Made by a program: the position numbers and the translations under genes. A model generated the notes under the pieces. That model searched no databases, was not told the origin of the DNA, and saw only the letters and a program-made list of their open reading frames with translations. Positions 9,516 to 18,197 of a stretch of 64,000 nucleotides of DNA are shown here, in pieces. The first letter of the stretch is position 1. Each line of letters starts with the position of its first letter. Origin of the DNA: Paracoccus albus (GTDB lineage Bacteria > Pseudomonadota > Alphaproteobacteria > Rhodobacterales > Rhodobacteraceae); assembly GCF_027913035.1 (NCBI RefSeq), contig NZ_CP115775.1, forward strand, positions 1,178,001 to 1,242,000, written 5' to 3'.

Positions 9516-10283
9516 ATGAGCGACGCTGAAACGAAAGCCCCGACCAGCTACGACCGCGTCATGCTGAAAATCTCGGGCGAGGCCCTGATGGGCGATCAGG
9601 GCTTTGGCCTGCACCCGCCGACCATCGCCCGCATCGCGGATGAGGTCGAATCAGTCGTCGATCTGGGGGTCGAGGTCTGCATGGTCATCGGCGGCGGAAA
9701 TATTTTCCGCGGTCTTCAGGGCTCCGCGCAGGGGATGGAGCGTACGACCGCCGACTATATGGGAATGCTTGCGACCGTCATGAACGCGCTTGCGATGCAA
9801 TCCGCGCTTGAAGCCAAGGGCATCCACACCCGCGTCATCACCGCGATCCGCATGGATGAGGTGGCAGAGCCCTATATCCGCCGCCGCGCCGTGCGCCACC
9901 TTGAAAAAAAGCGGGTCATCATCTTCGCAGCAGGCACCGGAAACCCCTATTTCACCACCGACACCGCCGCGACCCTTCGCGCGTCAGAGATGAATTGCGA
10001 AGCGATCTTCAAAGGCACCAAGGTTGACGGGATTTACGACAAAGACCCGAACAAATTCGACGACGCCAAGCGCTATGAAGAAGTCACCTATGATGAGGCG
10101 CTGCAAAAAAATCTTGGTGTGATGGACGCATCGGCCATCGCGCTTGCCCGCGACAACAAGCTGCCGATCATCGTCTTTTCGCTGGATGAACCGGGCGGTT
10201 TCCGGGGAATTCTTGCGGGCGAGGGCACCTATACCCGCGTCACGGATGGCCGGAGCCCCTCGGGTCGCGAGGTGAAATCATGA
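9516..10283 (+). CDS. pyrH: UMP kinase PyrH
   Basis: A 255-residue UMP kinase of the amino-acid kinase fold (UMP + ATP to UDP + ADP), regulated by GTP and UTP in relatives. Motifs are [10 protein letters not shown] (residues about 12-21), [43 protein letters not shown] and the C-terminal [10 protein letters not shown]. The frame opens at 9471, but the ATG at 9516 ([20 protein letters not shown]) has a GGAAGGGA ribosome site. In most alphaproteobacteria frr follows directly; here the downstream neighbour is a converging P450 gene whose 3' end overlaps pyrH by 44 bp. Confidence 0.96.
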   Translation: MSDAETKAPTSYDRVMLKISGEALMGDQGFGLHPPTIARIADEVESVVDLGVEVCMVIGGGNIFRGLQGSAQGMERTTADYMGMLATVMNALAMQSALEAKGIHTRVITAIRMDEVAEPYIRRRAVRHLEKKRVIIFAAGTGNPYFTTDTAATLRASEMNCEAIFKGTKVDGIYDKDPNKFDDAKRYEEVTYDEALQKNLGVMDASAIALARDNKLPIIVFSLDEPGGFRGILAGEGTYTRVTDGRSPSGREVKS

Positions 10284-11610
10284 CCTTTATTCCGTTCTGA
10301 CCGCGCACGGTCAGCCGCGCGACGGGAACCGGCGGGGTTTCTGTCACCGTCAGCCTGTAGTCGCGCAGAATCATCGACAGAATCAGCGGACCCTCCAGCA
10401 TGGCAAACCCCGCACCGGGACAGACCCGGTTGCCTGCCGAGAACGGGATATAGGCATTTCTGACGGATTTCTTCGCCGCCGGACACTCCCACCGTGAGGG
10501 GTCGAAGCCATCAGGGTTCTGCCAAAGGCGTTCATGACGATGCAGGTGCCAGGGCGAGATGACGATCTGTGCACCTTTTGGCACGGTACGCTGCCGGAAT
10601 GTAACCGGACAGGCCGCCTCTCGCACCATCATCGGGACCGGAGGGTACAAGCGCAGGGCCTCGCGGAAAACAGAGCGGCTTAAATTCAGTTTCGAACTAT
10701 CTGACATTGTTGAATTATCGGACAGTAAGGCCGCAGATGCTTCCGAGGCGATCCGGTCCTGCCAGTCAGGGTTTGCGGCCAGCAGCCAAAGCGCCCAGGC
10801 AAGTGCGGATGCGCTTGTTTCATGGCCAGCCAGAAAGAAGATAGCGACCTGATCGACCATTTCGCGCGGCGTGAATGTCTGGCCGGTGACCGGGTCGGGC
10901 GTAGTCATGATCTTGGTTGCCAGATCGTCAGGTGCGGTGCCGTCCGCGATCTGTTTTGCGCGCGCATCGACCATCGTCTCGATCAGTTGGCGGATCTGCG
11001 CGGCCGTCCTGCGTGTCCGAGACGAATGGAATCGCGGGAACCATCGGGGCAGAGGCAGCAGCGCACCGGCATTGACGATCGGCTGTTCTTCCTGATGGGC
11101 GCGAAATGCACTGAAGACGCTGGCGGCGGTTTCATCTTCAATGGGTACCGAAAACAGCGTCCTGAAGATCACATCCGCCGCCGCCCGCGACGTGATCGGT
11201 TCCAGGTCGACCTCACCCTGCGGCAGCGTGGCCGCCGCCCTCTGCGCCGCTTCAAGAATATGCGGAAAGACCTCTCGCAGACGCCCGCCTTCGAATGCCG
11301 GGTCGATGATGCGACGCTGACGCTTCCATTCTTCACCATTGGTGACAAAGACCGACCGGCCCAGAAGCGGGGCCAGCCCTTCGCGCAGCCGGTTGGATTT
11401 CGGGAAATCATCCGGGCTGTCACGCAGCACGCGCGACACCAGTTCGGGGTCGTTGCACAAAAAGCTGTGTATTGGCCCGGTGCGAAACTCTGCCATCCAG
11501 GCCCGATAAAGCCGCGCCGGCATGGCCGACAAAAGGTCGCGCCGGAAGTTGCGCAGATAGTGGAAAAACCCGGTGCGGCCTTCCGCAGATGCGGGTTTGG
11601 GCGGGATCAT
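10240..11610 (-). CDS. Cytochrome P450
   Basis: A 456-residue soluble P450 monooxygenase. The oxygen-binding I-helix motif is [14 protein letters not shown] near residue 265, the K-helix ExxR is EALRLYPP, and the haem-thiolate loop is [10 protein letters not shown] with the cysteine near residue 399. A HEEQP-type linker, PERW-like DPSRW and a hydrophobic C terminus are also visible. There is no fused reductase and no ferredoxin gene beside it, so the redox partners must be elsewhere. The start overlaps the upstream hydrolase stop (ATGA), making it the last gene of a three-gene minus-strand operon. A short AT-rich stretch with atypical codons lies around 10680-10745 before the K helix. Substrate unknown. 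Confidence 0.93.
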   Translation of the reverse strand: MIPPKPASAEGRTGFFHYLRNFRRDLLSAMPARLYRAWMAEFRTGPIHSFLCNDPELVSRVLRDSPDDFPKSNRLREGLAPLLGRSVFVTNGEEWKRQRRIIDPAFEGGRLREVFPHILEAAQRAAATLPQGEVDLEPITSRAAADVIFRTLFSVPIEDETAASVFSAFRAHQEEQPIVNAGALLPLPRWFPRFHSSRTRRTAAQIRQLIETMVDARAKQIADGTAPDDLATKIMTTPDPVTGQTFTPREMVDQVAIFFLAGHETSASALAWALWLLAANPDWQDRIASEASAALLSDNSTMSDSSKLNLSRSVFREALRLYPPVPMMVREAACPVTFRQRTVPKGAQIVISPWHLHRHERLWQNPDGFDPSRWECPAAKKSVRNAYIPFSAGNRVCPGAGFAMLEGPLILSMILRDYRLTVTETPPVPVARLTVRGQNGIKVMISPRDPRGSGHP

Positions 11611-12776
11611 GGATGGTGCCAGCGATTGGCGGGAACAGCAATGCGACCGGGGGAGTGGTGGCGTCCAGAAAAACGCGCGGCCAATGTCTGCGCCCCGGCT
11701 GTAATCAGGAAATAGTCATAATCGCCGGGACGGTCGAAGGCGCAAAGATACTGGAAGTGCCGCCGAAACCAGCGGAAGCGCATCGACCGTTGCTTTTCAG
11801 GCGACAGTGTTTGGGTAAACGCGGCTGAAAGAACCAGAGGCCCGCCACCATTTTCCGGCGCGCAGCGCGACACGGCCACCGGATCGCACAGCCCGAACGA
11901 ACAGGCGTCACCCGGCGCGCTGACATCGACCCATGTCAGATCGGTTGCCGCCAGATCATGCAGGTCGCGGCGCAACCCCTTTGCCCCCGGCAGGAACGAC
12001 GCCATCGGAACGACATGACCAAGGCTGAGAAAGGCGATCTTGTCGGTCAGCCGCCCGGCCCGCGCCAGACCAGCCAGAACCGACACGCCGATATACGCGC
12101 CAGAGCTGTGGCCGATCACCAGCACCTCATCCCAGTCCTCACCCGCAACGGTGGCGATACGTTCGGCAAACTGGTCAATGCGTTCCCGCAAAGAGGCGGG
12201 ATAGGCCCCGTTCTGGCGGGCCGTGAACGCATAATCATGCATCAGGTAATAGGCAAAGACCTTCCGGTCCATCCTGGGCCATTGGCGCATGATGAGCACA
12301 AAGACCGTCAGCGCCACGGGCAGGCCCAGCCACCACGTTGCCACCAACGATGCTGCCCAACCCGCAAGCCAGCCTGCCAGCACTGCCACAATGGCCTGCG
12401 CCAGCAGCGTCGCGATCGGATAAAGCGCCGCAATGACCGGACCGCGCCGCAGCCTCATCAGCCGCCAAAGCGCGCCGGATGCGATATAAGCCCATGCCGT
12501 CCGCAGCAATTGACCATAGGTCGCCACAACCGACTGTCCCATTGATCGCGAAACGATGTCAGACCAGACCAGAACCTCGAACTCTGCGGTTGAGATATGG
12601 CCGTCCTGTTCGATCCCGGCCCCCCAACCAAAGCCCGTGCGATCATCTCTTGCACCGGTCGTAAGGGTATAGCCGCTGATTGCGGCCTGATCGGCGCCTT
12701 CGCGCTTGTAAAGCTCTCGGTAGCGGCGCGGTGGGATCGGATCGTAGCCGGGGATATAGAACACCCTGCGGCGCAT
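11607..12776 (-). CDS. Membrane-anchored alpha/beta-hydrolase-like protein
   Basis: A 389-residue protein, start chosen at ATG 12776 (MRRRVFYIPGYDPIPPRRYR) because it overlaps the upstream DUF599 stop (TGATG) and begins with an alpha/beta hydrolase-like first strand. A block of hydrophobic segments (VIAALYPIATLLAQAIVAVLAG and a following WWLGLPVALTVFVLIM) occupies roughly residues 115-165. The nucleophile elbow is VIGHSSGAYIG (GxSxG) near residue 225. No named family is recognised with certainty. It sits between a DUF599 membrane protein and a P450 with 4-base overlaps, so it probably acts in the same pathway; a lipid or ester substrate would be a guess. Confidence 0.75.
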   Translation of the reverse strand: MRRRVFYIPGYDPIPPRRYRELYKREGADQAAISGYTLTTGARDDRTGFGWGAGIEQDGHISTAEFEVLVWSDIVSRSMGQSVVATYGQLLRTAWAYIASGALWRLMRLRRGPVIAALYPIATLLAQAIVAVLAGWLAGWAASLVATWWLGLPVALTVFVLIMRQWPRMDRKVFAYYLMHDYAFTARQNGAYPASLRERIDQFAERIATVAGEDWDEVLVIGHSSGAYIGVSVLAGLARAGRLTDKIAFLSLGHVVPMASFLPGAKGLRRDLHDLAATDLTWVDVSAPGDACSFGLCDPVAVSRCAPENGGGPLVLSAAFTQTLSPEKQRSMRFRWFRRHFQYLCAFDRPGDYDYFLITAGAQTLAARFSGRHHSPGRIAVPANRWHHP

Positions 12777-13489
12777 CAGATCGGCCCGATCGTCGGCAGA
12801 TCGCGCAACATCACCTGCCGCGAATGCGAGGCAAATTCGCGCCGCCATGTAACGCCCAGCACGATGCTTGCCGTGACCGCAAGTGCCAGCGGACCCAGCA
12901 GCCAGCCCAGTGCCGCCAGCGAGAAATAGATATTCCGCAGCCCCATATTGAAGCTTTTTGCGGCGGTGACATTCAGCTCTGCCGCCTGATGGGCGCGGGG
13001 CAGGGCCAGCGGATCATCAATGTCATTGGGGACAGAGGCCATGACAATCGCGCAATATCCGAACAGCCGGTGCGACCAGATGAACTTCAGCAATGCATTG
13101 GCCACGAAGAACAGCGCGACGAGCACCTTGACCTGCCACAGCACGGTGGGGGCCTGACCCAGCTCCAGCTCTCCGGCGACTTGTCGCAGACGCTCGGGGT
13201 TGCCGACAAGGGCCATGCCGCCGCCGATGGCGATCAGGCAGGCAGAGGCGAAGAAGGTCGGTCCTTCGCGCAGCGATTGCAGGATGGCGCTGTCGAAGAT
13301 GCGCGGCTGACGCGTGATGAACTGGCGCATCCATTCGTGGCGGTAACGCACCATCAGCGCCGCGACCGAGGGATGATTTCTGGGCGGATGTTCGGTCAGC
13401 CAGCCGATCCCGATCCATGCCGCGAAAAGCCAGATCAGCGCGGCAATATCGCCGGGGGAAAGGACGGAAAGGATCGTGGGCACATACAT
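12776..13489 (-). CDS. DUF599 family membrane protein
   Basis: A 237-residue polytopic membrane protein resembling DUF599. Hydrophobic segments are visible near residues 15-32 (IAALIWLFAAWIGIGWL), 75-98 (FFASACLIAIGGGMALVG), 117-140 and 195-220. Characteristic stretches are HEWMRQFITRQPRIFD, KFIWSHRLFGYC and SFNMGLRNIYFSLAALGW. The function of DUF599 is unknown. It is the first gene of the minus-strand operon with the hydrolase and P450, and is divergent from glcD across 125 bp, which must hold both promoters. Confidence 0.8.
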   Translation of the reverse strand: MYVPTILSVLSPGDIAALIWLFAAWIGIGWLTEHPPRNHPSVAALMVRYRHEWMRQFITRQPRIFDSAILQSLREGPTFFASACLIAIGGGMALVGNPERLRQVAGELELGQAPTVLWQVKVLVALFFVANALLKFIWSHRLFGYCAIVMASVPNDIDDPLALPRAHQAAELNVTAAKSFNMGLRNIYFSLAALGWLLGPLALAVTASIVLGVTWRREFASHSRQVMLRDLPTIGPI

Positions 13490-13614
13490 GGGTTACTTCT
13501 AGGTTCTGTTCGTCACGGTTGCCAGCGGTTAAACCGATGCCTAACAATGAGACCTTAACGATCTGAGCAAGCAATAACTTTATCCGTCACCAAAGACGAC
13601 AGGAGCGAGCCGAT

Positions 13615-15060
13615 ATGGAGATGCCAGCACCTGATACGGCGGTCATCGCCCGCCGCGATGCGGTTGCGGCGCGGTTGCGTCAGGCGCTTGGAGATCCAGC
13701 GGCCGTCATCACCGATCCGGTTGAGACGCGGGCCTATGAATGTGATGCGCTGTCGGCCTATCGCTGTCCTCCGCTTATGGTGGTTCTGCCCTCGACCACT
13801 GAAGAGGTGTCTGCCGTTCTGAGAATATGCAGTGAAGAGGGTGTGCCGGTCGTGCCGCGCGGCGCAGGGACAAGCCTTGCCGGCGGCTCTATGCCCACGG
13901 CGGATGCGGTGATTGTCGGGCTGGCGCGGATGAACAAGGTGCTGGAAATCAGCACTGATGACCGGCTGGTCCGGGTGCAGACAGGGCGCACCAATCTGTC
14001 GGTTACCGATGCGGTTGCCGGGCACGGTTTCTTTTACGCCCCCGATCCCTCCAGCCAGCTGGCCTGCGCGATCGGCGGCAATATCGCGATGAACTCCGGC
14101 GGGGCGCATTGCCTGAAATACGGGGTGACGACCAACAATCTGCTGGGCGCAACCGTCGTGCTGATGGATGGCGCGGTCGTCGAACTCGGCGGGCCGATGG
14201 GTGAAGGGCAGGGCCTTGACCTGCTGGGCGTTGTCTGCGGATCAGAAGGCCAGCTTGGCATCGTCAGCGAAGCCGTGCTGCGTATCCTGCCCCAGCCCGC
14301 TGGCGCCCGCCCGGTCCTGATTGCCTTCGACAGCCCGGTGACCGCCGGTGCCTGCGTGGCGGCGATCATCCGCTCCGGCGTGCTGCCGGTTGCCATCGAG
14401 TTCATGGACCGCCCCTGCATCGCCGCGACAGAAGATTTTTGCGGTGCGGGCTACCCCGATTGCGAGGCTTTGCTGATTGTAGAGGTGGAAGGCACAGAGC
14501 CGGAAATCGACGAGCAGCTATTCCTGATCCGGCAGATTGCGCAGCGCTTCGATCCGCTGGAGTTCCGCGAATCCCGCTCGGCACAGGAATCTCAGCGGAT
14601 CTGGCTTGGACGCAAATCCGCCTTTGGCGCGATGGGGGTGATCAGCGATTATATGTGCCTTGATGGCACGATCCCGGTCAGCCAGCTTCCGCATGTGCTT
14701 GGGCGCATCGCCGAGCTTTCGCAGGAATGTGGTTTGGGCGTCGCCAACGTCTTTCATGCGGGCGACGGGAACATGCATCCGTTGATCCTCTATGACGCCA
14801 ACAAACCCGGCGATCTGGAACGGTGCGAGGCGCTTGGCGCCGATATCCTGCGCCTGTGTGTCGAGGCCGGCGGATGCCTGACCGGCGAACATGGCGTCGG
14901 GGTCGAAAAGCGCGAATTGATGTCGGCGCAATACGATCCACCCGATCTGGAGATGCAGATGGCCGTCAAGGACGTCTTCGACCCTGAATGGATGCTGAAT
15001 GCCGCAAAGGTGTTTCCTCTGGCCGTTTCAGCGCCGCGCCGGGGGCAGAATGCAGCCTGA
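13615..15060 (+). CDS. glcD: Glycolate oxidase subunit GlcD (FAD-linked)
   Basis: The 481-residue catalytic flavoprotein subunit of glycolate oxidase, oxidising glycolate to glyoxylate. The FAD_binding_4 domain is marked by PRGAGTSLAGGSMP (about residue 82), YAPDPSSQ, NSGGAHCLKYGVTTNN (about 162) and CGSEGQLGIV. The FAD-oxidase C-terminal domain has GDGNMHPLIL (about 383) and GEHGVGVEKRE (about 424). The ATG at 13615 is preceded by AGGAGCGAG. It is first of glcDEF, with glcE starting inside its 3' end, so stoichiometric translation is likely. D-lactate dehydrogenases are the closest alternative, but the DEF set favours glycolate. Confidence 0.94.
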   Translation: MEMPAPDTAVIARRDAVAARLRQALGDPAAVITDPVETRAYECDALSAYRCPPLMVVLPSTTEEVSAVLRICSEEGVPVVPRGAGTSLAGGSMPTADAVIVGLARMNKVLEISTDDRLVRVQTGRTNLSVTDAVAGHGFFYAPDPSSQLACAIGGNIAMNSGGAHCLKYGVTTNNLLGATVVLMDGAVVELGGPMGEGQGLDLLGVVCGSEGQLGIVSEAVLRILPQPAGARPVLIAFDSPVTAGACVAAIIRSGVLPVAIEFMDRPCIAATEDFCGAGYPDCEALLIVEVEGTEPEIDEQLFLIRQIAQRFDPLEFRESRSAQESQRIWLGRKSAFGAMGVISDYMCLDGTIPVSQLPHVLGRIAELSQECGLGVANVFHAGDGNMHPLILYDANKPGDLERCEALGADILRLCVEAGGCLTGEHGVGVEKRELMSAQYDPPDLEMQMAVKDVFDPEWMLNAAKVFPLAVSAPRRGQNAA

Positions 15061-16087
15061 GAATGAGGAAGAGCTTGCCGCGATCATTCGCGGATCGAAT
15101 GGCCCATTGCGCGTGACGGGCGGCGGAACCCGTCTTTATCCGGGCGAGATGGGCGGCTCGCGGCTGGATATCAGCGCCATCGCCGGCATCACCCTTTATG
15201 AGCCAGAGGCGCTGACCCTTGTTGCCCGCGCCGGAACGCCGCTTGCTGACATTCAGGCGGCACTCGCCTCTGAAAACCAGATGCTGGCCTTCGAACCCGA
15301 TCCGCGCGCGGGTTCCACAATCGGCGGCGTCGCTGCCGCCAACGCGTCCGGCCCGCGCCGCCTGTCTGCCGGGGCATGCCGCGACGCGATGCTGGGCGTG
15401 CGCTTCGTCACCGGCGCGGGTGAGGTGGTGAAGAATGGCGGCCGCGTCATGAAGAATGTGACCGGCTATGATCTGGTGAAACTGATGGCAGGCTCGCGCG
15501 GGAAACTGGGTGCGCTCACGGAAATTGCGCTGAAAACCGCGCCTGTGCCGCCCGCACGCGCCACGCTGTCGCTTAGCGGGCTGGATGACGCTCAGACCAT
15601 CGCCGCGATGACAACGGCGCTGAGCGGCCCCAGCGACGTGATTGGCGCGGGCCGCTTGCCCGATGGGCGCGTGATCCTGCGGCTGGAAGGTTTGCCCGGC
15701 TCGGTCGAGTTGCGGGCCAAAGCGCTGAAACAGATGCTGAACAGCTATGGCGACGCAGAGTTGACCGAAGGCGATACCGATTTCGCCATTTTGCGCGATT
15801 TTGCGCAGAATGTGACCGTGCCACTCTGGCGGATCGTGCTGCGTCCGTCACAAGCCGCACCACTTCTGTCCCAGCTTCCAGGTCGCCATGCGGTTGACTG
15901 GGGCGGGGCTCTGATCTGGGCCGAGGCGCCGCCCGACTGGATGCCCGTCCTTCCGCCCGGCAGCCGCGCAACCCGCGTTGTGGGCGAGGCTGCATCCCTG
16001 CCCGAACCGGATGCCGTGACCACGCGTCTGAACGCCGGGCTTCGGACGAAATTCGATCCGCGCGGCGTTTTCGGGGGTGAGGCATGA
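15050..16087 (+). CDS. glcE: Glycolate oxidase FAD-binding subunit GlcE
   Basis: A 345-residue second FAD-binding subunit of glycolate oxidase. VTGGGTRLYPG near residue 20, EPDPRAGSTIGGVAAAN near 80 and GRVMKNVTGYDLVKL near 128 are typical of GlcE. The open frame extends to 14999, but the ATG at 15050 (MQPENEEELAAII) follows a GGGGGCAG ribosome site and overlaps the glcD stop by 11 bp. The gene ends in an ATGA overlap with glcF. Product length agrees with the family (about 350). Confidence 0.93.
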   Translation: MQPENEEELAAIIRGSNGPLRVTGGGTRLYPGEMGGSRLDISAIAGITLYEPEALTLVARAGTPLADIQAALASENQMLAFEPDPRAGSTIGGVAAANASGPRRLSAGACRDAMLGVRFVTGAGEVVKNGGRVMKNVTGYDLVKLMAGSRGKLGALTEIALKTAPVPPARATLSLSGLDDAQTIAAMTTALSGPSDVIGAGRLPDGRVILRLEGLPGSVELRAKALKQMLNSYGDAELTEGDTDFAILRDFAQNVTVPLWRIVLRPSQAAPLLSQLPGRHAVDWGGALIWAEAPPDWMPVLPPGSRATRVVGEAASLPEPDAVTTRLNAGLRTKFDPRGVFGGEA

Positions 16088-17370
16088 AAACCGAATTTAC
16101 AGCCGAACAGCTGACCGATCCCGGTCTGGCAGAGGCCAATAAAATCCTGCGGTCCTGCGTGCATTGTGGTTTCTGCACAGCCACTTGCCCGACATTCCTC
16201 ATCCGCGGGGATGAACTCGACAGCCCGCGTGGCCGTATCTATCTGATGAAGGATATGCTGGAATCCGGTCGCCCCGCCGATGAAAAGACCGTCACCCATA
16301 TCGACCGCTGCCTTGGCTGTCTGGCCTGCATGACGACCTGTCCCTCTGGCGTGCATTACGCGCATTTGCTGGAGGTCGGAAAGGCGCATATCGCCGCCAC
16401 ATATAAACGCCCGTGGCGAGACCGTGCGCTACGCTGGATGCTGGCGCGGGTTTTGCCGCATCAGGGTCGGTTCCGGCTGGCCATGCTGGGTGCAAAGCTG
16501 GCGCGGCCCTTCCGTCGGCTGATGCCGGATGCACGGCTGAGGGCGATGCTGGATATGGCCCCGCCCTCTCTGCCGCCGCGCAGCAAGAATGACGATGCGC
16601 AAACTTTCGCGCCGGTGACGGAAAAGCGCGCCCGCGTGGCCCTGATGATCGGCTGTGCGCAACAGGCGCTGAACACAGATATCAATGAAGCGACCATCCG
16701 CCTTCTGCGCCGCGCCGGATGCGAGGTCGTGATCCCGAAGGATTTCGGCTGCTGCGGTGCGATGACCCTGCATATGGGGCGTGAAGATGATGGCCGTGGC
16801 TCGGCCCGCGCCGCGATTGCTTCGCTGATCGCGGCTGATCGGGATGGCTCTCTGGATGCGGTGATCATCAATACATCGGGCTGCGGAACGACGATCAAGG
16901 ATTACGGGCATCTTTTCGCGGGCGATGACATCGAAGCTGACGCCAACCGAATTGCCGCGCTTGCAAAGGATGTGACCGAATTCCTTGCAGCCCACGGGCT
17001 GCCGGAAACGATCCCGCAACCGGCGCGTGTGGCCTATCACTCTGCCTGCTCGCTTCAGCATGGCCAGCAGATCAAGGCCGCGCCGCAAAGCCTTCTGCGC
17101 AGCGCAGGATTTGAGGTGGTGGAGCCGGAAAATCCGCATCTCTGTTGTGGCTCTGCCGGCACCTACAATATGCTGCAGCCCGAACTTTCGGCGGAGTTGA
17201 AGCGCCGCAAGCTTGCCACGCTGGACGCCACCGCGCCGCAGATCATCGCGGCGGGCAATATCGGCTGCATGGTCCAGATCGGCTCCGGCACCGATACGCC
17301 CGTTGTTCATACGGTCGAGTTGCTTGACTGGGCCACCGGCGGGCCGAAACCGGCAGCACTGGGCGCTTGA
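16084..17370 (+). CDS. glcF: Glycolate oxidase iron-sulfur subunit GlcF
   Basis: A 428-residue iron-sulfur subunit passing electrons from the GlcDE flavins toward quinone at the membrane. Two 4Fe-4S motifs lie in the N-terminal third: CVHCGFCTATCP (about residue 23) and CLGCLACMTTCP (about 77). Two CCG domains follow, with FGCCGAMTLHMGR (about 220) and LCCGSAGTYNML (about 355). It begins by ATGA overlap with glcE and closes the operon. About 300 bp of non-coding DNA follow before hsp20. Confidence 0.95.
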   Translation: MKTEFTAEQLTDPGLAEANKILRSCVHCGFCTATCPTFLIRGDELDSPRGRIYLMKDMLESGRPADEKTVTHIDRCLGCLACMTTCPSGVHYAHLLEVGKAHIAATYKRPWRDRALRWMLARVLPHQGRFRLAMLGAKLARPFRRLMPDARLRAMLDMAPPSLPPRSKNDDAQTFAPVTEKRARVALMIGCAQQALNTDINEATIRLLRRAGCEVVIPKDFGCCGAMTLHMGREDDGRGSARAAIASLIAADRDGSLDAVIINTSGCGTTIKDYGHLFAGDDIEADANRIAALAKDVTEFLAAHGLPETIPQPARVAYHSACSLQHGQQIKAAPQSLLRSAGFEVVEPENPHLCCGSAGTYNMLQPELSAELKRRKLATLDATAPQIIAAGNIGCMVQIGSGTDTPVVHTVELLDWATGGPKPAALGA

Positions 17371-17412
17371 TCCCCGTCGCCGGTCGGCGCATGCCCATCC
17401 GCCGTGCGGTGT

Positions 17413-17473
17413 ATATACGGATTATATACGCGATATAGACAGCATATTTACGCTTTATCTACGGCATATTCCG
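17413..17473. repeat. Helically phased ATATACG-like repeat track
   Basis: Six related AT-rich words begin at 17413 (ATATACG), 17424 (ATATACG), 17433 (ATATAGA), 17444 (ATATTTACG), 17457 (ATCTACG) and 17466 (ATATTCCG). The spacings are 11, 9, 11, 13 and 9 bp, about one DNA turn each. Such phasing can mark intrinsically bent DNA or cooperative protein binding. It stands out strongly from the GC-rich surroundings. Function unknown. Confidence 0.5.
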
Positions 17474-17566
17474 CAGCAATCGCCTCCCACGGTGGTAAGC
17501 TGAACGCAGAGCAGCATCGCCCACATCTCAGGCGACAGCCATAAGTAAATCACAATGCGCCCGTAA

Positions 17567-17596
17567 CCCTTGAAACCGTCCCGATCCATCCCAGAT
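17567..17596 (+). promoter_or_regulatory. Candidate RpoH (sigma-32) promoter of hsp20
   Basis: CCCTTGAAA at 17567-17575 matches the heat-shock -35 element. It is followed after 14 bp by CCCAGAT at 17590-17596, close to the CCCATnT -10 element. Transcription from here would give a leader of about 85 nt before the hsp20 start. Position and motif agree with a small heat shock gene. Confidence 0.6.
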
Positions 17597-17603
17597 TCAG
17601 GTC

Positions 17604-17690
17604 ACGGGACGCCACAACGGGTCCTGCTTCACGCCGCCCGGTCATCCGGGGGCATTACATAGACATCGCTTCGAAAGGATGTACGACATG
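17604..17690 (+). promoter_or_regulatory. ROSE-like RNA thermometer in the hsp20 leader
   Basis: Three hairpins can be drawn. The first pairs CGGGAC (17605-17610) with GTCCTG (17621-17626). The second pairs CCCGG (17637-17641) with CCGGG (17646-17650). The last pairs ACATC (17663-17667) with GATGT (17678-17682) and CTT (17669-17671) with AAG (17675-17677), leaving G17668 bulged. In the last hairpin U66-C67-G68-C69-U70 faces the Shine-Dalgarno A76-G77-G78-A79. This is the UYGCU/AGGA arrangement with an unpaired G that defines ROSE elements of proteobacterial hsp20 genes. The start codon at 17688 follows directly. Heat would melt the stem and free the ribosome site. The folding is by eye only. 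Confidence 0.75.
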
Positions 17691-18146
17691 CGTAACTTTG
17701 ATCGCGCACCGCTCTACCGTGCTTCGGTCGGCTTCGACCGTATGGCCGACCTGATGGACCGCGCCCTGTCCGCTGACAGCGCCACCCAGTCCTATCCCCC
17801 CTACAATATCGAAAAGACCGGCGACGATACCTACCGTATCTCTATCGCCGTGGCGGGCTTCGCCGCTGACGACCTGAATGTCGAGTTGCGCGACGGCTCT
17901 GTCATCGTCTCGGCCAAGAAGGCTGAAGAGGATGATTCGCGCACCTTCCTGCATCGCGGCATCGCCACCCGCGCCTTTGAGCGTCGGTTTACCTTGGCCG
18001 AACATATCCGCGTTGAAGGTGCATCGCATCAGGATGGTATGCTGCATATAGAGCTGATCCGCGAAGTGCCCGAGGCCCTGAAACCCCGCCGGATCGCGAT
18101 TGATCGGGTGGAAGACAGCAAGCGCGTCGAGAAACTGGATTCGTAA
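17688..18146 (+). CDS. Hsp20 family small heat shock protein (IbpA-like)
   Basis: A 152-residue small heat shock protein that holds unfolding proteins for refolding by DnaK/ClpB. It begins MRNFDRAPLYRASVGFDRM, like IbpA. An ATG at 17679 is in frame, but it lies inside the Shine-Dalgarno AAAGGA, so 17688 is preferred. The alpha-crystallin domain runs from about residue 35 (YPPYNIEKTGDDTYRISIAVAG) to 125 and includes FLHRGIATRAFERRFTLAE and a closing G-M-L-H-I-E-L strand. It is preceded by a heat-shock-type promoter and a thermometer-like leader, and followed by a strong terminator, so it is probably monocistronic. Confidence 0.95.
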   Translation: MRNFDRAPLYRASVGFDRMADLMDRALSADSATQSYPPYNIEKTGDDTYRISIAVAGFAADDLNVELRDGSVIVSAKKAEEDDSRTFLHRGIATRAFERRFTLAEHIRVEGASHQDGMLHIELIREVPEALKPRRIAIDRVEDSKRVEKLDS

Positions 18147-18167
18147 TCCTGTCGTCACGACAGAACG

Positions 18168-18197
18168 AAGGCGCGGGAAGATCCCGCGCCTTTTTTT
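18168..18197 (+). terminator. Rho-independent terminator of hsp20
   Basis: A 9-bp perfect stem GGCGCGGGA (18170-18178) / TCCCGCGCC (18182-18190) with loop AGA is followed by seven T residues (18191-18197). It lies 22 bp after the hsp20 stop. Confidence 0.95.

Larger units (their letters stand above)
17371..17687. other. Intergenic region between glcF and hsp20
   Basis: No gene is supported in this 317-bp stretch. Its first part holds an AT-rich track of six ATATACG-like words (17413-17473). The second part holds a heat-shock-type promoter and the structured hsp20 leader. No clear glcF terminator was seen. Confidence 0.7.
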
